A stretch of 64,000 nucleotides of DNA from Candidatus Tokpelaia sp. JSC188 (GTDB lineage: Bacteria; Pseudomonadota; Alphaproteobacteria; Rhizobiales; Rhizobiaceae). The notes under the pieces were generated by a model. The model saw only the letters and a program-made list of their open reading frames with translations. It was not told where the DNA came from and made no database searches. The stretch is taken from contig QENB01000005.1 of assembly GCA_003331065.1 (NCBI GenBank), positions 1 to 64,000 on the forward strand, written 5' to 3'. A program made the position numbers and the translations under genes. This document shows positions 8,747-18,867 of this stretch, in pieces (position 1 is the stretch's first letter; each line of letters starts with the position of its first letter).

Positions 8747-9056
8747 TGCAAGGTTATAGTTTTTGACATAAAGTATACGAAAGGTGCCTATCTTATTCTT
8801 CTCCTTAGGTGTGTGTGTTTTCTTCGTCGTATAAATCTGCATAGTGCGTAATTTTCGAAATTACACAGATATGTTCTGTGCAGGGCTCAATTACGGGAGT
8901 AATTTAGACAGTTTTGGGTTATCGCATATTATCTTTTCTAGAGAGAAGTATCTGAGAAATGGCAATGCGCATTATTTTTTGCCTCAAACTAGAAGTTTAC
9001 GCGTTGATTACATTCTGTATCTTTAATTTTTCTTCTAAAGTGGATATCTTAAAGAA
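8747..9056. other. Gene-free leader upstream of nuoA
   Basis: About 310 bases between tRNA-Asp and nuoA. A 60-codon ORF with GTG start at 8844-9026 has no recognisable features and poor support. A perfect TTGACA hexamer is at 8763-8768, with CTATCT at 8788-8793. The spacing (about 20 bases) is longer than the usual 17, so it is only a possible sigma-70 promoter for the nuo operon. Confidence 0.4.
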
Positions 9057-9422
9057 ATGCCTGAACTCTTAAGTTCCTATTTACCTATACTGATATTTAT
9101 AGCAATATCGTTTGTGCTTACGGGAGCACTTCTCGTTGTTCCGTTTTTTATAGCGTATCGTTCTCCCGATCCTGAAAAATTATCAGCTTATGAATGCGGT
9201 TTTAATTCGTTTGATGATGCACGGATGAAGTTTGATATTCGCTTTTATTTGGTATCTATTTTATTTATCATCTTTGATCTGGAAGTAGCCTTTCTTTTTC
9301 CTTGGGCTGTTTCTTTTGGTGAAATCGGTTTATTTGGTTTTTTCTCAATGATGTTGTTTCTAACACTCTTGACTATTGGATTCGTTTATGAATGGAAGAA
9401 GGGAGCCTTGGAATGGGATTGA
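9057..9422 (+). CDS. nuoA: NADH-quinone oxidoreductase subunit A
   Basis: A 121-residue membrane subunit of complex I with three hydrophobic helices (about residues 8-32, 62-84 and 88-110). The conserved loop [32 protein letters not shown] is shown in part by YECGFNSF and FDIRFYLV, including the loop Cys of the family. It is the first gene of a complete nuoA-N operon. Its 3' end overlaps the nuoB start by 10 bases. Confidence 0.97.
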   Translation: MPELLSSYLPILIFIAISFVLTGALLVVPFFIAYRSPDPEKLSAYECGFNSFDDARMKFDIRFYLVSILFIIFDLEVAFLFPWAVSFGEIGLFGFFSMMLFLTLLTIGFVYEWKKGALEWD

Positions 9423-9991
9423 GTGATCGAAATGCCTTAAATGCTTCTAAATCGCAAAGAATGATTGATTCTAAAACAGGTGGATCTGTTGCTGCTGATC
9501 GCAGTTTCTTTCAGGACATGAATGCTGATTTATCAGATAAAGGCTTTCTTCTTACTTCAGTAGATGCATTGATAACTTGGGCGCGGACTGGTTCGTTAAT
9601 GTGGATGAGTTTTGGACTTGCTTGCTGTGCTGTTGAAATGATGCAGTGTTCCATGCCTCACTATGATAATGAGCGTTTTGGTTATGCCCCTCGTGCATCG
9701 CCGCGCCAGTCAGATGTTATGATGGTTGCTGGTACGCTAACCAATAAAATGGCGCCAGCACTGCGTAAAGTGTATGATCAGATGCCGGAACCACGTTATG
9801 TAATCTCGATGGGATCGTGCGCAAATGGTGGTGGTTATTATCATTATTCCTATTCGGTTGTGCGTGGATGTGATCGTATTGTTCCAGTTGATATTTACGT
9901 GCCAGGCTGCCCTCCTACGGCTGAAGCATTGTTATATGGTATTCTTCTCTTGCAGAAGAAAATTCGCCGTAGCGGTTCTATAGAACGATAG
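9413..9991 (+). CDS. nuoB: NADH-quinone oxidoreductase subunit B
   Basis: A 192-residue peripheral-arm subunit carrying cluster N2, the last [4Fe-4S] centre before quinone. Cluster ligands are visible in [11 protein letters not shown], in [13 protein letters not shown] and in [14 protein letters not shown]. The frame is open from 9392, but MGLSDRN at 9413 is the likely start, overlapping nuoA. Residues 10-40 form a poorly conserved N-terminal extension, as in other alphaproteobacteria. It packs against NuoD and NuoH. Confidence 0.96.
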   Translation: MGLSDRNALNASKSQRMIDSKTGGSVAADRSFFQDMNADLSDKGFLLTSVDALITWARTGSLMWMSFGLACCAVEMMQCSMPHYDNERFGYAPRASPRQSDVMMVAGTLTNKMAPALRKVYDQMPEPRYVISMGSCANGGGYYHYSYSVVRGCDRIVPVDIYVPGCPPTAEALLYGILLLQKKIRRSGSIER

Positions 9992-10001
9992 GAGAATGAT
10001 A

Positions 10002-10604
10002 ATGGACATCAAAGTGCTTGAAGAGATTGCTAGTTATCTTCGTAAACATCTTGGTAACATAGTCAGGGATGTGAAATATTTTTGCGGCGAGTTAACGGTT
10101 GTTGTATCTGCTGATGGAATCACTGATGCTCTATTATTCCTACGGGATGATGTCCAATGCCAGTTTGTTTCTTTAATAGATATCAGCGGTGTTGACTACC
10201 CTGAACGTGAGAAGCGTTTTGACATTTGTTATCAACTTTTATCACCGTGCCAGAATTTGCGAATTCGCATTAAGGTCATGACGGACGAAGAAACTCCGAT
10301 TCCATCCGTTTGTCATGTATATGCTGGGGCCGAATGGTATGAGCGAGAGGCTTATGATATGTATGGTATACGGTTTTCGGGGCATCCTGATATGCGGCGA
10401 ATTTTAACAGATTATGGTTTCGAGGGGCATCCTTTGCGTAAGGATTTTCCAGTAAGTGGTTTCGTAGAATGCCGTTATGATAATGAAGCTAGACGGGTTA
10501 TTTATGAGCCTGTGGTATTGCGCCAAGAAATGCGGAGTTTTGATTTTCTCTCACCTTGGGAAGGTGTTGATTCCAAGATGTATGTTGATGAAAAGGAAAA
10601 CTGA
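10002..10604 (+). CDS. nuoC: NADH-quinone oxidoreductase subunit C
   Basis: A 200-residue 30-kDa-type subunit of the peripheral arm of complex I. The diagnostic stretch [21 protein letters not shown] is followed by [19 protein letters not shown] codons stand at 9996 and 10002; the GGAG at 9991-9994 is 7 bases before the second, so 10002 is preferred. NuoC and NuoD are separate genes, unlike the NuoCD fusion of enterobacteria. Downstream, 322 bases separate it from nuoD, occupied by a small ORF. Confidence 0.96.
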   Translation: MDIKVLEEIASYLRKHLGNIVRDVKYFCGELTVVVSADGITDALLFLRDDVQCQFVSLIDISGVDYPEREKRFDICYQLLSPCQNLRIRIKVMTDEETPIPSVCHVYAGAEWYEREAYDMYGIRFSGHPDMRRILTDYGFEGHPLRKDFPVSGFVECRYDNEARRVIYEPVVLRQEMRSFDFLSPWEGVDSKMYVDEKEN

Positions 10605-10613
10605 GGTTGTTTT

Positions 10614-10934
10614 ATGAATAGTAGTAGATATGGACCAAATGAATGTCTGAATGCTGCTTTGCGTTTTAATCTTATACTGACGGATACGAATAATGCCATA
10701 TCTCTTCCTCCCTATATTACCGGCGTTTCTGTAGAAGCAGGCCTTTACTGTCAAGAAAGCGAAAAAAACCCATTATTTTCACCGAATATTAGGTTAGTGA
10801 TAACTCGTGTTTTCATGCAAAAATTCTTGGGCCATTTAGGTAAGATTTCCATCCTCTTAAAGGATAAAACATCAAACCTACAAAAGCAAGATTTCTTTCA
10901 ACAATCAATCAGTAAAGGAGCTGATTGTGACTGA
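10614..10934 (+). CDS. Hypothetical 106-residue protein inside the nuo operon
   Basis: I do not recognise this protein. The ORF fills the gap between nuoC and nuoD. A GAGG ribosome binding site overlapping the nuoC stop lies about 7 bases before its ATG. Its TGA stop (10932-10934) overlaps the GTG start of nuoD (10927) by 8 bases, as in coupled genes. The protein has no clear membrane helix or cysteine motif (only three scattered Cys). It contains several basic and polar stretches and a mid-protein hydrophobic patch ([16 protein letters not shown]). It could be a lineage-specific small protein, a decayed insertion or chance. Antisense ORFs at 10502-10754 look like shadows. Confidence 0.5.
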   Translation: MNSSRYGPNECLNAALRFNLILTDTNNAISLPPYITGVSVEAGLYCQESEKNPLFSPNIRLVITRVFMQKFLGHLGKISILLKDKTSNLQKQDFFQQSISKGADCD

Positions 10935-12117
10935 GGTCAATGTCCGTAATTTTAATATCAATTTTGGTCCGCAACATCCTGCTGCGCATGGTGTGTTGCG
11001 TTTGGTTCTTGAGCTTGATGGTGAAATTGTTACTCGAGTAGATCCGCATATCGGTTTGCTGCATCGTGGTACTGAAAAGCTGATGGAAACTAAAACGTAT
11101 CTTCAAGCTGGTCCTTATTTGGATAGACTAGATTACGTCGCACCAATGAATCAGGAACATGCTTATGTATTAGCGATAGAAAAAATGCTAAAAATTGATG
11201 TTCCAAAACGTGCCCAGCTTATTCGTGTATTATTTTCGGAAATTGGTCGTATTCTTAATCATCTGCTGAATGTGACAACACAAGCAATGGACGTAGGAGC
11301 ATTAACGCCGCCGCTATGGGGATTTGAACAGCGGGAGAAGTTGATGATTTTTTATGAGCGTGCCTGTGGTGCACGTCTTCATGCCAATTATTTTCGTCCT
11401 GGTGGGGTACATCAAGATTTGCCTGAAAAACTTGTGGAAGATATCGGTAGGTTTATTGATCCATTTCTCAAAACGTTGACTGATCTTGATGCATTGATCA
11501 CACCAAGTCGTATTTTTAAGCAGCGCAATGTTAATATCGGGGTTGTTCCCTTAAAGGAAGCTTGGAATCGTGGCTTTTCAGGCGTTATGGTCCGTGGGTC
11601 AGGGGCAGCATGGGATCTTCGTAAAAGCCAACCCTATGAATGTTATGAAGAGCTTGAATTTGATATCCCTATTGGCAAGAACGGAGATTGCTATGACCGC
11701 TATCTGATTCGTATGGAGGAAATGCGACAGTCTGCTCATATCATGCATCAGTGTGTTGAGCGACTACTGGGAACTGAAAAACAAGGGGAAGTCTTTAGTG
11801 TAAATAATAAGGTCGTTCCACCAAAACGCAGTGAAATGAAACAGTCCATGGAAGCTCTTATTCATCACTTCAAATTATTTACAGAAGGTTTTCGTGTGCC
11901 TGCAGGTGAGCTCTATAGCGCTGTTGAGGCTCCTAAAGGAGAATTTGGTATTTACCTTGTTGCGGATGGTAGCAATAAACCCTACCGCGTAAAGTTGCGT
12001 ACGCCCGGGTATGCGCACCTTCAGTCTATGAGTTACCTTTGCGAGGGGCATATGCTTGCTGATGTATCAGCGATACTTGGTTCACTTGATGTTGTTTTTG
12101 GAGAGGTTGATCGCTGA
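10927..12117 (+). CDS. nuoD: NADH-quinone oxidoreductase subunit D
   Basis: A 396-residue 49-kDa-type subunit that lines the quinone-binding site with NuoB. The N-terminal [20 protein letters not shown] and [10 protein letters not shown] motifs are intact, as are [10 protein letters not shown] and the C-terminal [20 protein letters not shown]. The start is GTG, preceded by AAAGGAG about 7 bases upstream and within the last codons of the small ORF at 10614. Its stop overlaps the nuoE start by one base (TGATG). The length is normal for alphaproteobacteria. Confidence 0.97.
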   Translation: MTEVNVRNFNINFGPQHPAAHGVLRLVLELDGEIVTRVDPHIGLLHRGTEKLMETKTYLQAGPYLDRLDYVAPMNQEHAYVLAIEKMLKIDVPKRAQLIRVLFSEIGRILNHLLNVTTQAMDVGALTPPLWGFEQREKLMIFYERACGARLHANYFRPGGVHQDLPEKLVEDIGRFIDPFLKTLTDLDALITPSRIFKQRNVNIGVVPLKEAWNRGFSGVMVRGSGAAWDLRKSQPYECYEELEFDIPIGKNGDCYDRYLIRMEEMRQSAHIMHQCVERLLGTEKQGEVFSVNNKVVPPKRSEMKQSMEALIHHFKLFTEGFRVPAGELYSAVEAPKGEFGIYLVADGSNKPYRVKLRTPGYAHLQSMSYLCEGHMLADVSAILGSLDVVFGEVDR

Positions 12118-12758
12118 TGTCTATTCGCCGTCTTGCTGAAGAAATTGTCCAACCTTCAACATTTTCGTTTAATGCAGACAACCTTACTTGGGCGAAGAAG
12201 GCGATTCTAAAATATCCTGTAGGCAGAGAACAGTCAGCGATTGTTCCATTGCTTATGCGTGTTCAGGAACAGGAAGGTTGGGTGACAAGGGCATCAATCG
12301 AATATGTTGCGGATATGCTTTCTATGCCTTATATCCGTGCATTAGAAATTGCAGTTTTTTATACGCAATTTCAGTTGAAACCGGTTGGCACAAAAGCACA
12401 TATCCAGATTTGTGGAACAACACCCTGTATGTTGCGTGGTGCAGAAGAACTTAAGGCTATCTGCCGCAAGCGTATTCATTGTTATCCATTTGAAAGAAAT
12501 GCAGAATGTACTCTTTCATGGGAAGAAGTTGAATGTCTTGGTGGCTGTGTCAATGCACCAATGATCATGATTTTTAAGGACACCTACGAGGATTTAACGC
12601 CGGAACGTTTAGAGGACATCATTGATGCTTTTGCGAGCGGAAGAAGAGAGAGTATACCAGTTGGACCACAGAATGGTCGTCATTCTTCTGAACCGTTGAC
12701 TGATTTAGCTTTGTTAAAGGGGAATATTCTATCTGTATCAGAAAAGAAGCAATCATAA
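12117..12758 (+). CDS. nuoE: NADH-quinone oxidoreductase subunit E
   Basis: A 213-residue 24-kDa-type thioredoxin-fold subunit carrying the [2Fe-2S] cluster N1a. The ligands are C99 and C104 ([11 protein letters not shown]) and C140 and C144 ([11 protein letters not shown]). About 50 residues follow the core with low conservation; many rhizobial NuoE proteins have a much longer C-terminal tail, so this one is short for the order but complete in its core. It forms the NADH-dehydrogenase module with NuoF and NuoG and is translationally coupled to nuoD. Confidence 0.96.
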   Translation: MSIRRLAEEIVQPSTFSFNADNLTWAKKAILKYPVGREQSAIVPLLMRVQEQEGWVTRASIEYVADMLSMPYIRALEIAVFYTQFQLKPVGTKAHIQICGTTPCMLRGAEELKAICRKRIHCYPFERNAECTLSWEEVECLGGCVNAPMIMIFKDTYEDLTPERLEDIIDAFASGRRESIPVGPQNGRHSSEPLTDLALLKGNILSVSEKKQS

Positions 12759-12801
12759 CGAAGGTGAATTTTTGTGTTGAAGAAGAAGGAAAAGGTGAGA
12801 A

Positions 12802-14109
12802 ATGCTAGCTGATGAAGATCGCATCTTCACCAATATTTATGGTTTCATGGATAGATCACTCAAGGGTGCGATGGCCCGTGGCTGTTGGAATGGTACAAAG
12901 GCTATTCTCGATAAGGGACGAGATTGGATTATTAATGAAGTAAAAGCTTCAGGATTGCGTGGACGCGGCGGCGCAGGGTTCTCAACAGGGATGAAGTGGT
13001 CTTTTATGCCGAATGGGAATCGCGATCGGACGCATTATCTTGTTGTCAATGCAGATGAGTCAGAACCTGGTACTTGTAAAGATCGTGAAATTCTGCGTCA
13101 TGAGCCGCACACATTGCTTGAAGGCTGTGTAATTGCCTCATTTGCTGTGCAAGCCTATACGGTTTTTATTTATATCCGTGGTGAATTTATCCGTGAACGT
13201 GAGGTACTTGAAACAGCAATTGAAGAATGTTACGTGGCGGGCTTGCTTGGGAAAAAAACAAATCATGGGCATAATTGTGATATTGTTGTGCATCACGGAG
13301 CCGGAGCCTACATTTGCGGTGAGGAAACTGCCTTGCTGGAAAGCCTTGAAGGAAAGAAAGGACAACCACGGCTCAAACCGCCATTTCCTGCTAATGTAGG
13401 ACTTTATGGTTGCCCGACAACAGTCAACAATGTGGAATCCATCGCCGTTGTGCCAACCATTTTGCAGAGGGGTGCCTCATGGTTTTCTTCAATTGGCCGC
13501 CCTAATAATGTTGGCACTAAACTTTTCATGATTTCTGGCCACGTTAACACGCCGAGCACAGTAGAAGAGGCTATGGGAATTTCATTCCGAGAGCTAATTG
13601 AAAAACATGCTGGCGGTATTTGTGGTGGATGGAGCAATTTGTTAGGAGTGATTCCTGGTGGTGCGTCTTGTCCTGTCGTGCGCGGTGAGGATATGATGGA
13701 TGTCATCATGGACTTTGATGGATTGAAAGAGGTCAAATCATCCTTTGGTACTGGTGGTGTGATTGTCATGGACAAATCAACAGATATCATCAAAGCGATT
13801 TGGCGGCTTTCCGCTTTCTTCAAGCATGAAAGCTGTGGTCAATGCACACCTTGCCGTGAGGGAACTGGGTGGATGATGCGGCTTCTTGGTCGTATGCTTG
13901 AAGGACGGGCACAGAAACGTGAAATTGATCTTCTTTTTGATATTTCAAAGCAGATTGAAGGACATACGATTTGCGCTTTGGGAGATGCAGCAGCATGGCC
14001 GATACAGGCGCTGATCCGTAATTTTCGACCTGAAATTGAAAAACGGATTACTGGGTATACACACAATGTTGTTCAAAGCAGAAATGTTACCTTGCAAGCG
14101 TTGGAATAA
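12802..14109 (+). CDS. nuoF: NADH-quinone oxidoreductase subunit F (NADH- and FMN-binding)
   Basis: A 435-residue 51-kDa-type subunit where NADH reduces [19 protein letters not shown] is the NADH/FMN glycine-rich loop, and [15 protein letters not shown] and [19 protein letters not shown] are further family motifs. The [4Fe-4S] N3 ligands are in [17 protein letters not shown], with a fourth Cys in [14 protein letters not shown]. An AGGTGAG ribosome binding site precedes the ATG. It is 43 bases after nuoE and 80 bases before nuoG. Confidence 0.97.
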   Translation: MLADEDRIFTNIYGFMDRSLKGAMARGCWNGTKAILDKGRDWIINEVKASGLRGRGGAGFSTGMKWSFMPNGNRDRTHYLVVNADESEPGTCKDREILRHEPHTLLEGCVIASFAVQAYTVFIYIRGEFIREREVLETAIEECYVAGLLGKKTNHGHNCDIVVHHGAGAYICGEETALLESLEGKKGQPRLKPPFPANVGLYGCPTTVNNVESIAVVPTILQRGASWFSSIGRPNNVGTKLFMISGHVNTPSTVEEAMGISFRELIEKHAGGICGGWSNLLGVIPGGASCPVVRGEDMMDVIMDFDGLKEVKSSFGTGGVIVMDKSTDIIKAIWRLSAFFKHESCGQCTPCREGTGWMMRLLGRMLEGRAQKREIDLLFDISKQIEGHTICALGDAAAWPIQALIRNFRPEIEKRITGYTHNVVQSRNVTLQALE

Positions 14110-14189
14110 AAAGTTTTTATAGATATTCGAATTTTTCGGCTAAAAGTATAGTAAAGAACAATGTAGTAATAACCGCTCCTGGAAAGACG

Positions 14190-16271
14190 ATGGCAAAGAT
14201 CAAAATTGACGGCAAGGAAATTGAGGTTCCCGGTCATTATACGCTGCTTCAAGCTGCTGAAGAAGCAGGTGTTGAGATTCCTCGATTTTGTTTTCACGAG
14301 CGTCTTTCTATTTCAGGTAATTGTCGTATGTGCCTTGTTGAGGTAAAAGGTGGCCCGCCTAAACCGGTGACATCGTGCGCTATGGAAGTCTTTGATTTGC
14401 GTTTGGGCTCCAATGGAGAAATACCAGAAATATTTACTAATTCACCGATGGTGAAGAAATCTCGTGAAGGTGTAATGGAGTTCCTTCTTATTAATCATCC
14501 ATTAGATTGTCCGATCTGTGATCAGGGAGGGGAATGTGATCTTCAGGATCAAGCCATAACCTATGGTCGTAGGAGATCACGTTATATAGAAAACAAGCGA
14601 GTTGTGAAAGATAAATATATTGGGCCATTAATTAAGACAGTGATGACACGCTGTATTCATTGCACGCGTTGTGTGCGATTCAGTACAGAAATTGCTGGTG
14701 TCTCAGAAGTCGGATTAGTTGGTCGAGGTGAAGATGCTGAAATTACAACGTTTCTTGAACACGCTATAACATCAGAACTACAAGGAAACTTGATTGATCT
14801 TTGTCCTGTTGGTGCGTTAACAGCGCGACCTTACGCCTTTCATGCCCGGCCATGGGAGCTGAATAAAACTGAATCCATCGATGTGATGGATGCATTGGGC
14901 AGTGCAATCCGTATTGATACGCGTGGACGTGAGGTCATGCGCATTATCCCCCGCATTAACGAATCAGTGAATGAAGAATGGATTTCTGATAAGACTCGGT
15001 TTATCTGGGATGGCCTTCGAACCCAGCGTCTTGATCGTCCTTATTTGCGCAACCAGGAAGGACGTCTTACTGCAATTAGCTGGGAGCAGGCTTTTGCTAG
15101 CATCAAGTCTGCAATCAGCAAGGCGAAAAAGAAAAGGATCGGAGCTATTGCTGGTGACTTAGCGACTGTTGAAGAAATGTACGCCCTGAAGCTTTTGCTT
15201 AAATCTTTGGGATCAGAAAATATTGACTGTCGTCAGGATGGCGTATCTTTGGATCCTCTATTGGGTAGGTCAAGTTATATTTTTAATCCCACTATTGCCG
15301 GAATTGAAGAATCTGATGCGTTTTTGATTGTTGGCAGCAACCCGCGTTTTGAAGCAGCTGTCCTGAATGCTAGGATTCTCAAGCGGCAAAATATGGGGAC
15401 GTATCCAATCGGCGTGATCGGTGAACGGAGTGAGTTGCCTTATGCCTATGATTATCTAGGTGCTGGAACAGAGGCGTTAAGCAACCTTGCTGTTGGGCAA
15501 GGTGCTTTTTTTAATGGTTTAAAAAAAGCGGAAAAGCCGCTTATTATGGTCGGTCAGGGAGCACTTGTTGGCAAAGATGGAATAAAAATATTACAATTAG
15601 CAGCAAAGCTAACCAATTATGTTGGTGGTGTATCTGATAAATGGAATGGCTTTGCTGTATTGCACACAGCTGCATCGCGTGTCGGTGGTCTTGATATTGG
15701 TTTTGTCAGCAAGAGTGGTATAACAGCTGCTGATATCGTGCGTGATTCTTCAGTTCTCTTTTTGCTAGGCGCAGATGAAATTAATTTATCGACAAAAAAA
15801 GGCTTTGTTATTTATATAGGTAGTCATGGAGACAAAGGTGCGCATGCCGCTGATGTGGTATTACCAGCTTCTGCTTATACGGAAAAAACAGGTTTTTATG
15901 TTAATACTGAAGGTCGAGTACAGATGACCAACCGCGCTGGTTTTGCACCAGGAGAAGCGAAGGAAGACTGGGCGATCCTTCGTGCCCTATCTGATGTTCT
16001 TGGGCATCGTCTGCCGTTTGATTCACTCCATGCACTACGTTTGAATCTTGTCAAGGATTATCCGCATTTTGGTGCTATTAACGAAATCATGCCCGGAAAA
16101 ATTGATGATATCATTGCACTTAGCAGAAAGATAGGAACAGTAGATAATTATCCATTTATGTCATCCATCAAGGATTTTTATCTTACTAATCCAATTGCAA
16201 GGGCATCTGCCGTTATGGCGGAATGTTCGACTTTAGCACATAGCAGGTCTACACAAATAAAAGAAGAATGA
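14190..16271 (+). CDS. nuoG: NADH-quinone oxidoreductase subunit G
   Basis: A 693-residue 75-kDa-type subunit with several Fe-S clusters. The N-terminal 2Fe-2S ferredoxin domain has FCFHERLSISGNCRMCLVEV. HPLDCPICDQGGECDLQD gives the His/Cys ligands of N5, and CIHCTRCVRF plus the later LCPVGAL give N4. The rest is a molybdopterin-oxidoreductase-like domain that in complex I carries no cofactor. The length matches alphaproteobacterial and mitochondrial forms, which are shorter than the E. coli protein. It lies 12 bases before nuoH. Confidence 0.97.
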   Translation: MAKIKIDGKEIEVPGHYTLLQAAEEAGVEIPRFCFHERLSISGNCRMCLVEVKGGPPKPVTSCAMEVFDLRLGSNGEIPEIFTNSPMVKKSREGVMEFLLINHPLDCPICDQGGECDLQDQAITYGRRRSRYIENKRVVKDKYIGPLIKTVMTRCIHCTRCVRFSTEIAGVSEVGLVGRGEDAEITTFLEHAITSELQGNLIDLCPVGALTARPYAFHARPWELNKTESIDVMDALGSAIRIDTRGREVMRIIPRINESVNEEWISDKTRFIWDGLRTQRLDRPYLRNQEGRLTAISWEQAFASIKSAISKAKKKRIGAIAGDLATVEEMYALKLLLKSLGSENIDCRQDGVSLDPLLGRSSYIFNPTIAGIEESDAFLIVGSNPRFEAAVLNARILKRQNMGTYPIGVIGERSELPYAYDYLGAGTEALSNLAVGQGAFFNGLKKAEKPLIMVGQGALVGKDGIKILQLAAKLTNYVGGVSDKWNGFAVLHTAASRVGGLDIGFVSKSGITAADIVRDSSVLFLLGADEINLSTKKGFVIYIGSHGDKGAHAADVVLPASAYTEKTGFYVNTEGRVQMTNRAGFAPGEAKEDWAILRALSDVLGHRLPFDSLHALRLNLVKDYPHFGAINEIMPGKIDDIIALSRKIGTVDNYPFMSSIKDFYLTNPIARASAVMAECSTLAHSRSTQIKEE

Positions 16272-16283
16272 GGGTGAGCAAGC

Positions 16284-17330
16284 ATGCATAATTCTTTCAT
16301 GACTTGGTTTTTACCATTTCTGATTATCGTTGGTAAATCGCTTCTTTTATTGATCGTATTACTTTTATTGATTGCCTATTTACTTTATATCGATCGGAAA
16401 GTATGGGCTGCTGTGCAGTTGCGTCGCGGACCGAATGTGGTAGGTCCATGGGGGTTGCTTCAGTCTTTTGCCGATCTAATTAAGTTTATAATCAAGGAGC
16501 CTGTTATTCCGGCAGGCGCTAATAAAGGTGTATTCCTCCTTGCACCGTTTGTAGCAGCTGGACTGGCTTTGAGTACGTGGGCTGTTGTTCCGGTTAGCTA
16601 TGGCTGGGCTATTGCCGATATAAATGTTGGACTCCTTTATATTTTTGCTATTTCTTCACTAGAGGTTTACGGTGTCATCATGGGTGGTTGGGCCTCCAAT
16701 TCAAAATATCCGTTTCTTGGTGCTTTGCGTTCTACAGCACAGATGATTTCTTATGAGGTTTCCATTGGTTTCGTCATGGTAACGGTACTTTTATGCGTTG
16801 GTTCATTGAATCTAAGTGATATTGTTTTGGCACAAAATAATGGTTTAGGAACTTGGATTGGGATTCCGTTTGCTTCATTTCTTGATTGGCATTGGATTAA
16901 CCTTTTCCCTATGTTTGTAATTTTCTTTATTTCCGCGCTTGCGGAAACAAACCGACCACCATTTGATCTTGTTGAGGCAGAATCAGAACTTGTGGCAGGC
17001 CATATGGTGGAATATTCTTCAGCGCCCTATATGCTTTTCTTTCTTGGAGAGTACGTTACTATTGTATTAATGTGTGCTATGATCACAATTTTGTTTCTTG
17101 GCGGTTGGTTATCACCATTAGATATAGGATGGCTTAATCGAGTGCCAGGTATCATCTGGTTTTTTCTCAAAGTTTGTTTTCTATTCTTTATGTTTGCGAT
17201 TGTTAAGGCATTTGTAGCGCGTTATCGTTATGATCAATTGATGCGTCTTGGGTGGAAGGTATTCCTGCCGCTCTCACTAACAATGGTGATTATCACCGCT
17301 ACTTTTTTAAAGATAACTGGCTGGAGATAA
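16284..17330 (+). CDS. nuoH: NADH-quinone oxidoreductase subunit H
   Basis: A 348-residue polytopic membrane subunit (ND1) that connects the peripheral arm to the proton-pumping arm and forms the quinone entry tunnel. Conserved loops are visible: [19 protein letters not shown], then [16 protein letters not shown], and the acidic loop [20 protein letters not shown]. About eight hydrophobic helices can be traced. A GAGGGTGAG ribosome binding site precedes the ATG. The gene is 13 bases upstream of nuoI. Confidence 0.97.
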   Translation: MHNSFMTWFLPFLIIVGKSLLLLIVLLLLIAYLLYIDRKVWAAVQLRRGPNVVGPWGLLQSFADLIKFIIKEPVIPAGANKGVFLLAPFVAAGLALSTWAVVPVSYGWAIADINVGLLYIFAISSLEVYGVIMGGWASNSKYPFLGALRSTAQMISYEVSIGFVMVTVLLCVGSLNLSDIVLAQNNGLGTWIGIPFASFLDWHWINLFPMFVIFFISALAETNRPPFDLVEAESELVAGHMVEYSSAPYMLFFLGEYVTIVLMCAMITILFLGGWLSPLDIGWLNRVPGIIWFFLKVCFLFFMFAIVKAFVARYRYDQLMRLGWKVFLPLSLTMVIITATFLKITGWR

Positions 17331-17343
17331 AGGAGTTATTCAA

Positions 17344-17835
17344 ATGTCGCGTGTTTTACAGTCTGTAAAATCTCTTCTCCTGTTAGAATTTATAAGTGCT
17401 TTTTCCCTAACTATGCGACAGTTTTTTGCACCTAAGCCAACAATTAATTATCCTCATGAAAAAGGGCATATCTCACCACGTTTTCGCGGGGAGCATGCTT
17501 TGCGCCGTTATCCCAACGGAGAGGAACGATGTATCGCCTGTAAATTGTGTGAGGCAATTTGTCCTGCACAGGCTATTACGATTGAAGCAGGTCCTCGATG
17601 CTATGATGGGACCCGTCGGGCAGTACGTTATGATATCGATATGGTAAAGTGTATTTATTGTGGATTCTGCCAAGAAGCTTGTCCAGTTGAAGCTATCGTT
17701 GAAGGGCCAAACTTTGAATTTGCAACTGAAACGCGCGAAGAGCTTTATTATAACAAGGAAAGGCTACTTGCCAACGGAGATCGATGGGAGCGTGAGATTG
17801 CGCAAAATATTGTATTGGACGCGCCATATCGTTGA
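17344..17835 (+). CDS. nuoI: NADH-quinone oxidoreductase subunit I
   Basis: A 163-residue ferredoxin-like subunit (TYKY) bearing clusters N6a and N6b. Two classic 4Fe-4S motifs are present, [16 protein letters not shown] and [16 protein letters not shown]. The N-terminal segment with [22 protein letters not shown] is the family's amphipathic anchor. The length is exactly typical for rhizobia. The ribosome binding site AAAGGAG is well placed. Confidence 0.97.
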   Translation: MSRVLQSVKSLLLLEFISAFSLTMRQFFAPKPTINYPHEKGHISPRFRGEHALRRYPNGEERCIACKLCEAICPAQAITIEAGPRCYDGTRRAVRYDIDMVKCIYCGFCQEACPVEAIVEGPNFEFATETREELYYNKERLLANGDRWEREIAQNIVLDAPYR

Positions 17836-17925
17836 CGCAAAGCTATTCTGATAGCAAAATCAGTTTTAATTAAGTAAAGGTACGTGTTTTTTCTTTCGCG
17901 TTATAATTATAGAAGATTTAACCCC

Positions 17926-18543
17926 ATGTTGACAGGTCCCGCAGCTGTATTTTTTTATTTTTTTTCCTTGATTATGGTTGCAAGTGCAGTCATGGTCGTA
18001 GCGGTGCGCAATCCTGTTCATTCTGTATTATTTTTGATTCTTACATTTTTCAATGCAGCTGCGTTATTTCTTCTAGCTGGTGCAGAATTTTTAGCAATGA
18101 TTTTGCTGATTGTCTATGTAGGTGCAGTAGCAATCCTCTTCCTTTTTGTCGTAATGATGCTTGATGTTGGTTTTATCGAATTGAGAAGAAGAAGCTTTAA
18201 ATATATGCCGATCGGAGTCTTAATCGGGTTTCTCTTATTAGCAGAATTGATTATTATTTTTCTCTCATCGAGCTTTTCTTCAAAATTTAGTGCGGTTGTG
18301 TCAGCGCCGATAGATATGGTAACACGTTCTAATACACAAGCGCTTGGCGATGTGCTCTATACGGATTATGCTTTCTATTTCGAGGTCGGTGGTATTATTC
18401 TGCTGGTTGCCATGATTGGAGTCATTGTTCTAACCTTACATCACAGGACTGGTATAAAGCGTCAGTCCATTGCAGAGCAAGTATCTCGTACATCTGAGAC
18501 TGCGATTGAGATTAAAAAAGTTGAATCAAATAAAGGCATTTGA
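17926..18543 (+). CDS. nuoJ: NADH-quinone oxidoreductase subunit J
   Basis: A 205-residue membrane subunit (ND6) with five hydrophobic helices and the conserved stretch RNPVHSVLFLILTFFNAAALF, then LLIVYVGAVAILFLFVVMML. A GTG at 17884 would add 14 residues and has an AAAGG close by. I prefer the ATG at 17926 because it yields the usual family N-terminus and length. It sits 9 bases before nuoK. The last 30 residues are polar and cytoplasmic. Confidence 0.95.
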   Translation: MLTGPAAVFFYFFSLIMVASAVMVVAVRNPVHSVLFLILTFFNAAALFLLAGAEFLAMILLIVYVGAVAILFLFVVMMLDVGFIELRRRSFKYMPIGVLIGFLLLAELIIIFLSSSFSSKFSAVVSAPIDMVTRSNTQALGDVLYTDYAFYFEVGGIILLVAMIGVIVLTLHHRTGIKRQSIAEQVSRTSETAIEIKKVESNKGI

Positions 18544-18552
18544 GAAAAAAGC

Positions 18553-18861
18553 ATGTATGTAGATATTGTTCATTATCTAATTGTTTCCGCCATTCTTTTT
18601 ACAATTGGTATTTTTGGTATTTTCCTTAATCGTAAAAATATCATTATTGTTTTGATGTCAGTTGAATTGATATTACTTTCAGTAAATCTGAATTTTGTGG
18701 CATTTTCCTCTATTCTTCATGATTTGGTCGGCCAGATATTCTCTTTATTTGTGCTGACTGTTTCCGCTGCGGAGGCGGCAATTGGTTTAGCTATTCTTGT
18801 CGTTTTTTTCCGAAACCGTGGCTCCATCGCTATCGAAGATATCAACATGATAAAAGGCTAA
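18553..18861 (+). CDS. nuoK: NADH-quinone oxidoreductase subunit K
   Basis: A 102-residue subunit (ND4L) with three membrane helices. The two conserved membrane glutamates of the proton path are visible in [14 protein letters not shown] and in [23 protein letters not shown]. The length is the standard one. It lies between nuoJ (9 bases) and nuoL (6 bases). Confidence 0.97.
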   Translation: MYVDIVHYLIVSAILFTIGIFGIFLNRKNIIIVLMSVELILLSVNLNFVAFSSILHDLVGQIFSLFVLTVSAAEAAIGLAILVVFFRNRGSIAIEDINMIKG

Positions 18862-18867
18862 TGGAAA

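Noticed and set aside
8763..8794. TTGACA ... CTATCT promoter for the nuo operon
   Set aside because: The -35 box is perfect, but the 20-base spacing and distance from nuoA make it too weak to list as a site of its own.
8844..9026. 60-codon ORF upstream of nuoA
   Set aside because: GTG start without a good ribosome binding site, no domain or motif, lies in the expected nuo leader.
13404..13823. 139-codon reverse-strand ORF inside nuoF
   Set aside because: Lies wholly within nuoF, which has all its motifs; no recognisable content of its own.
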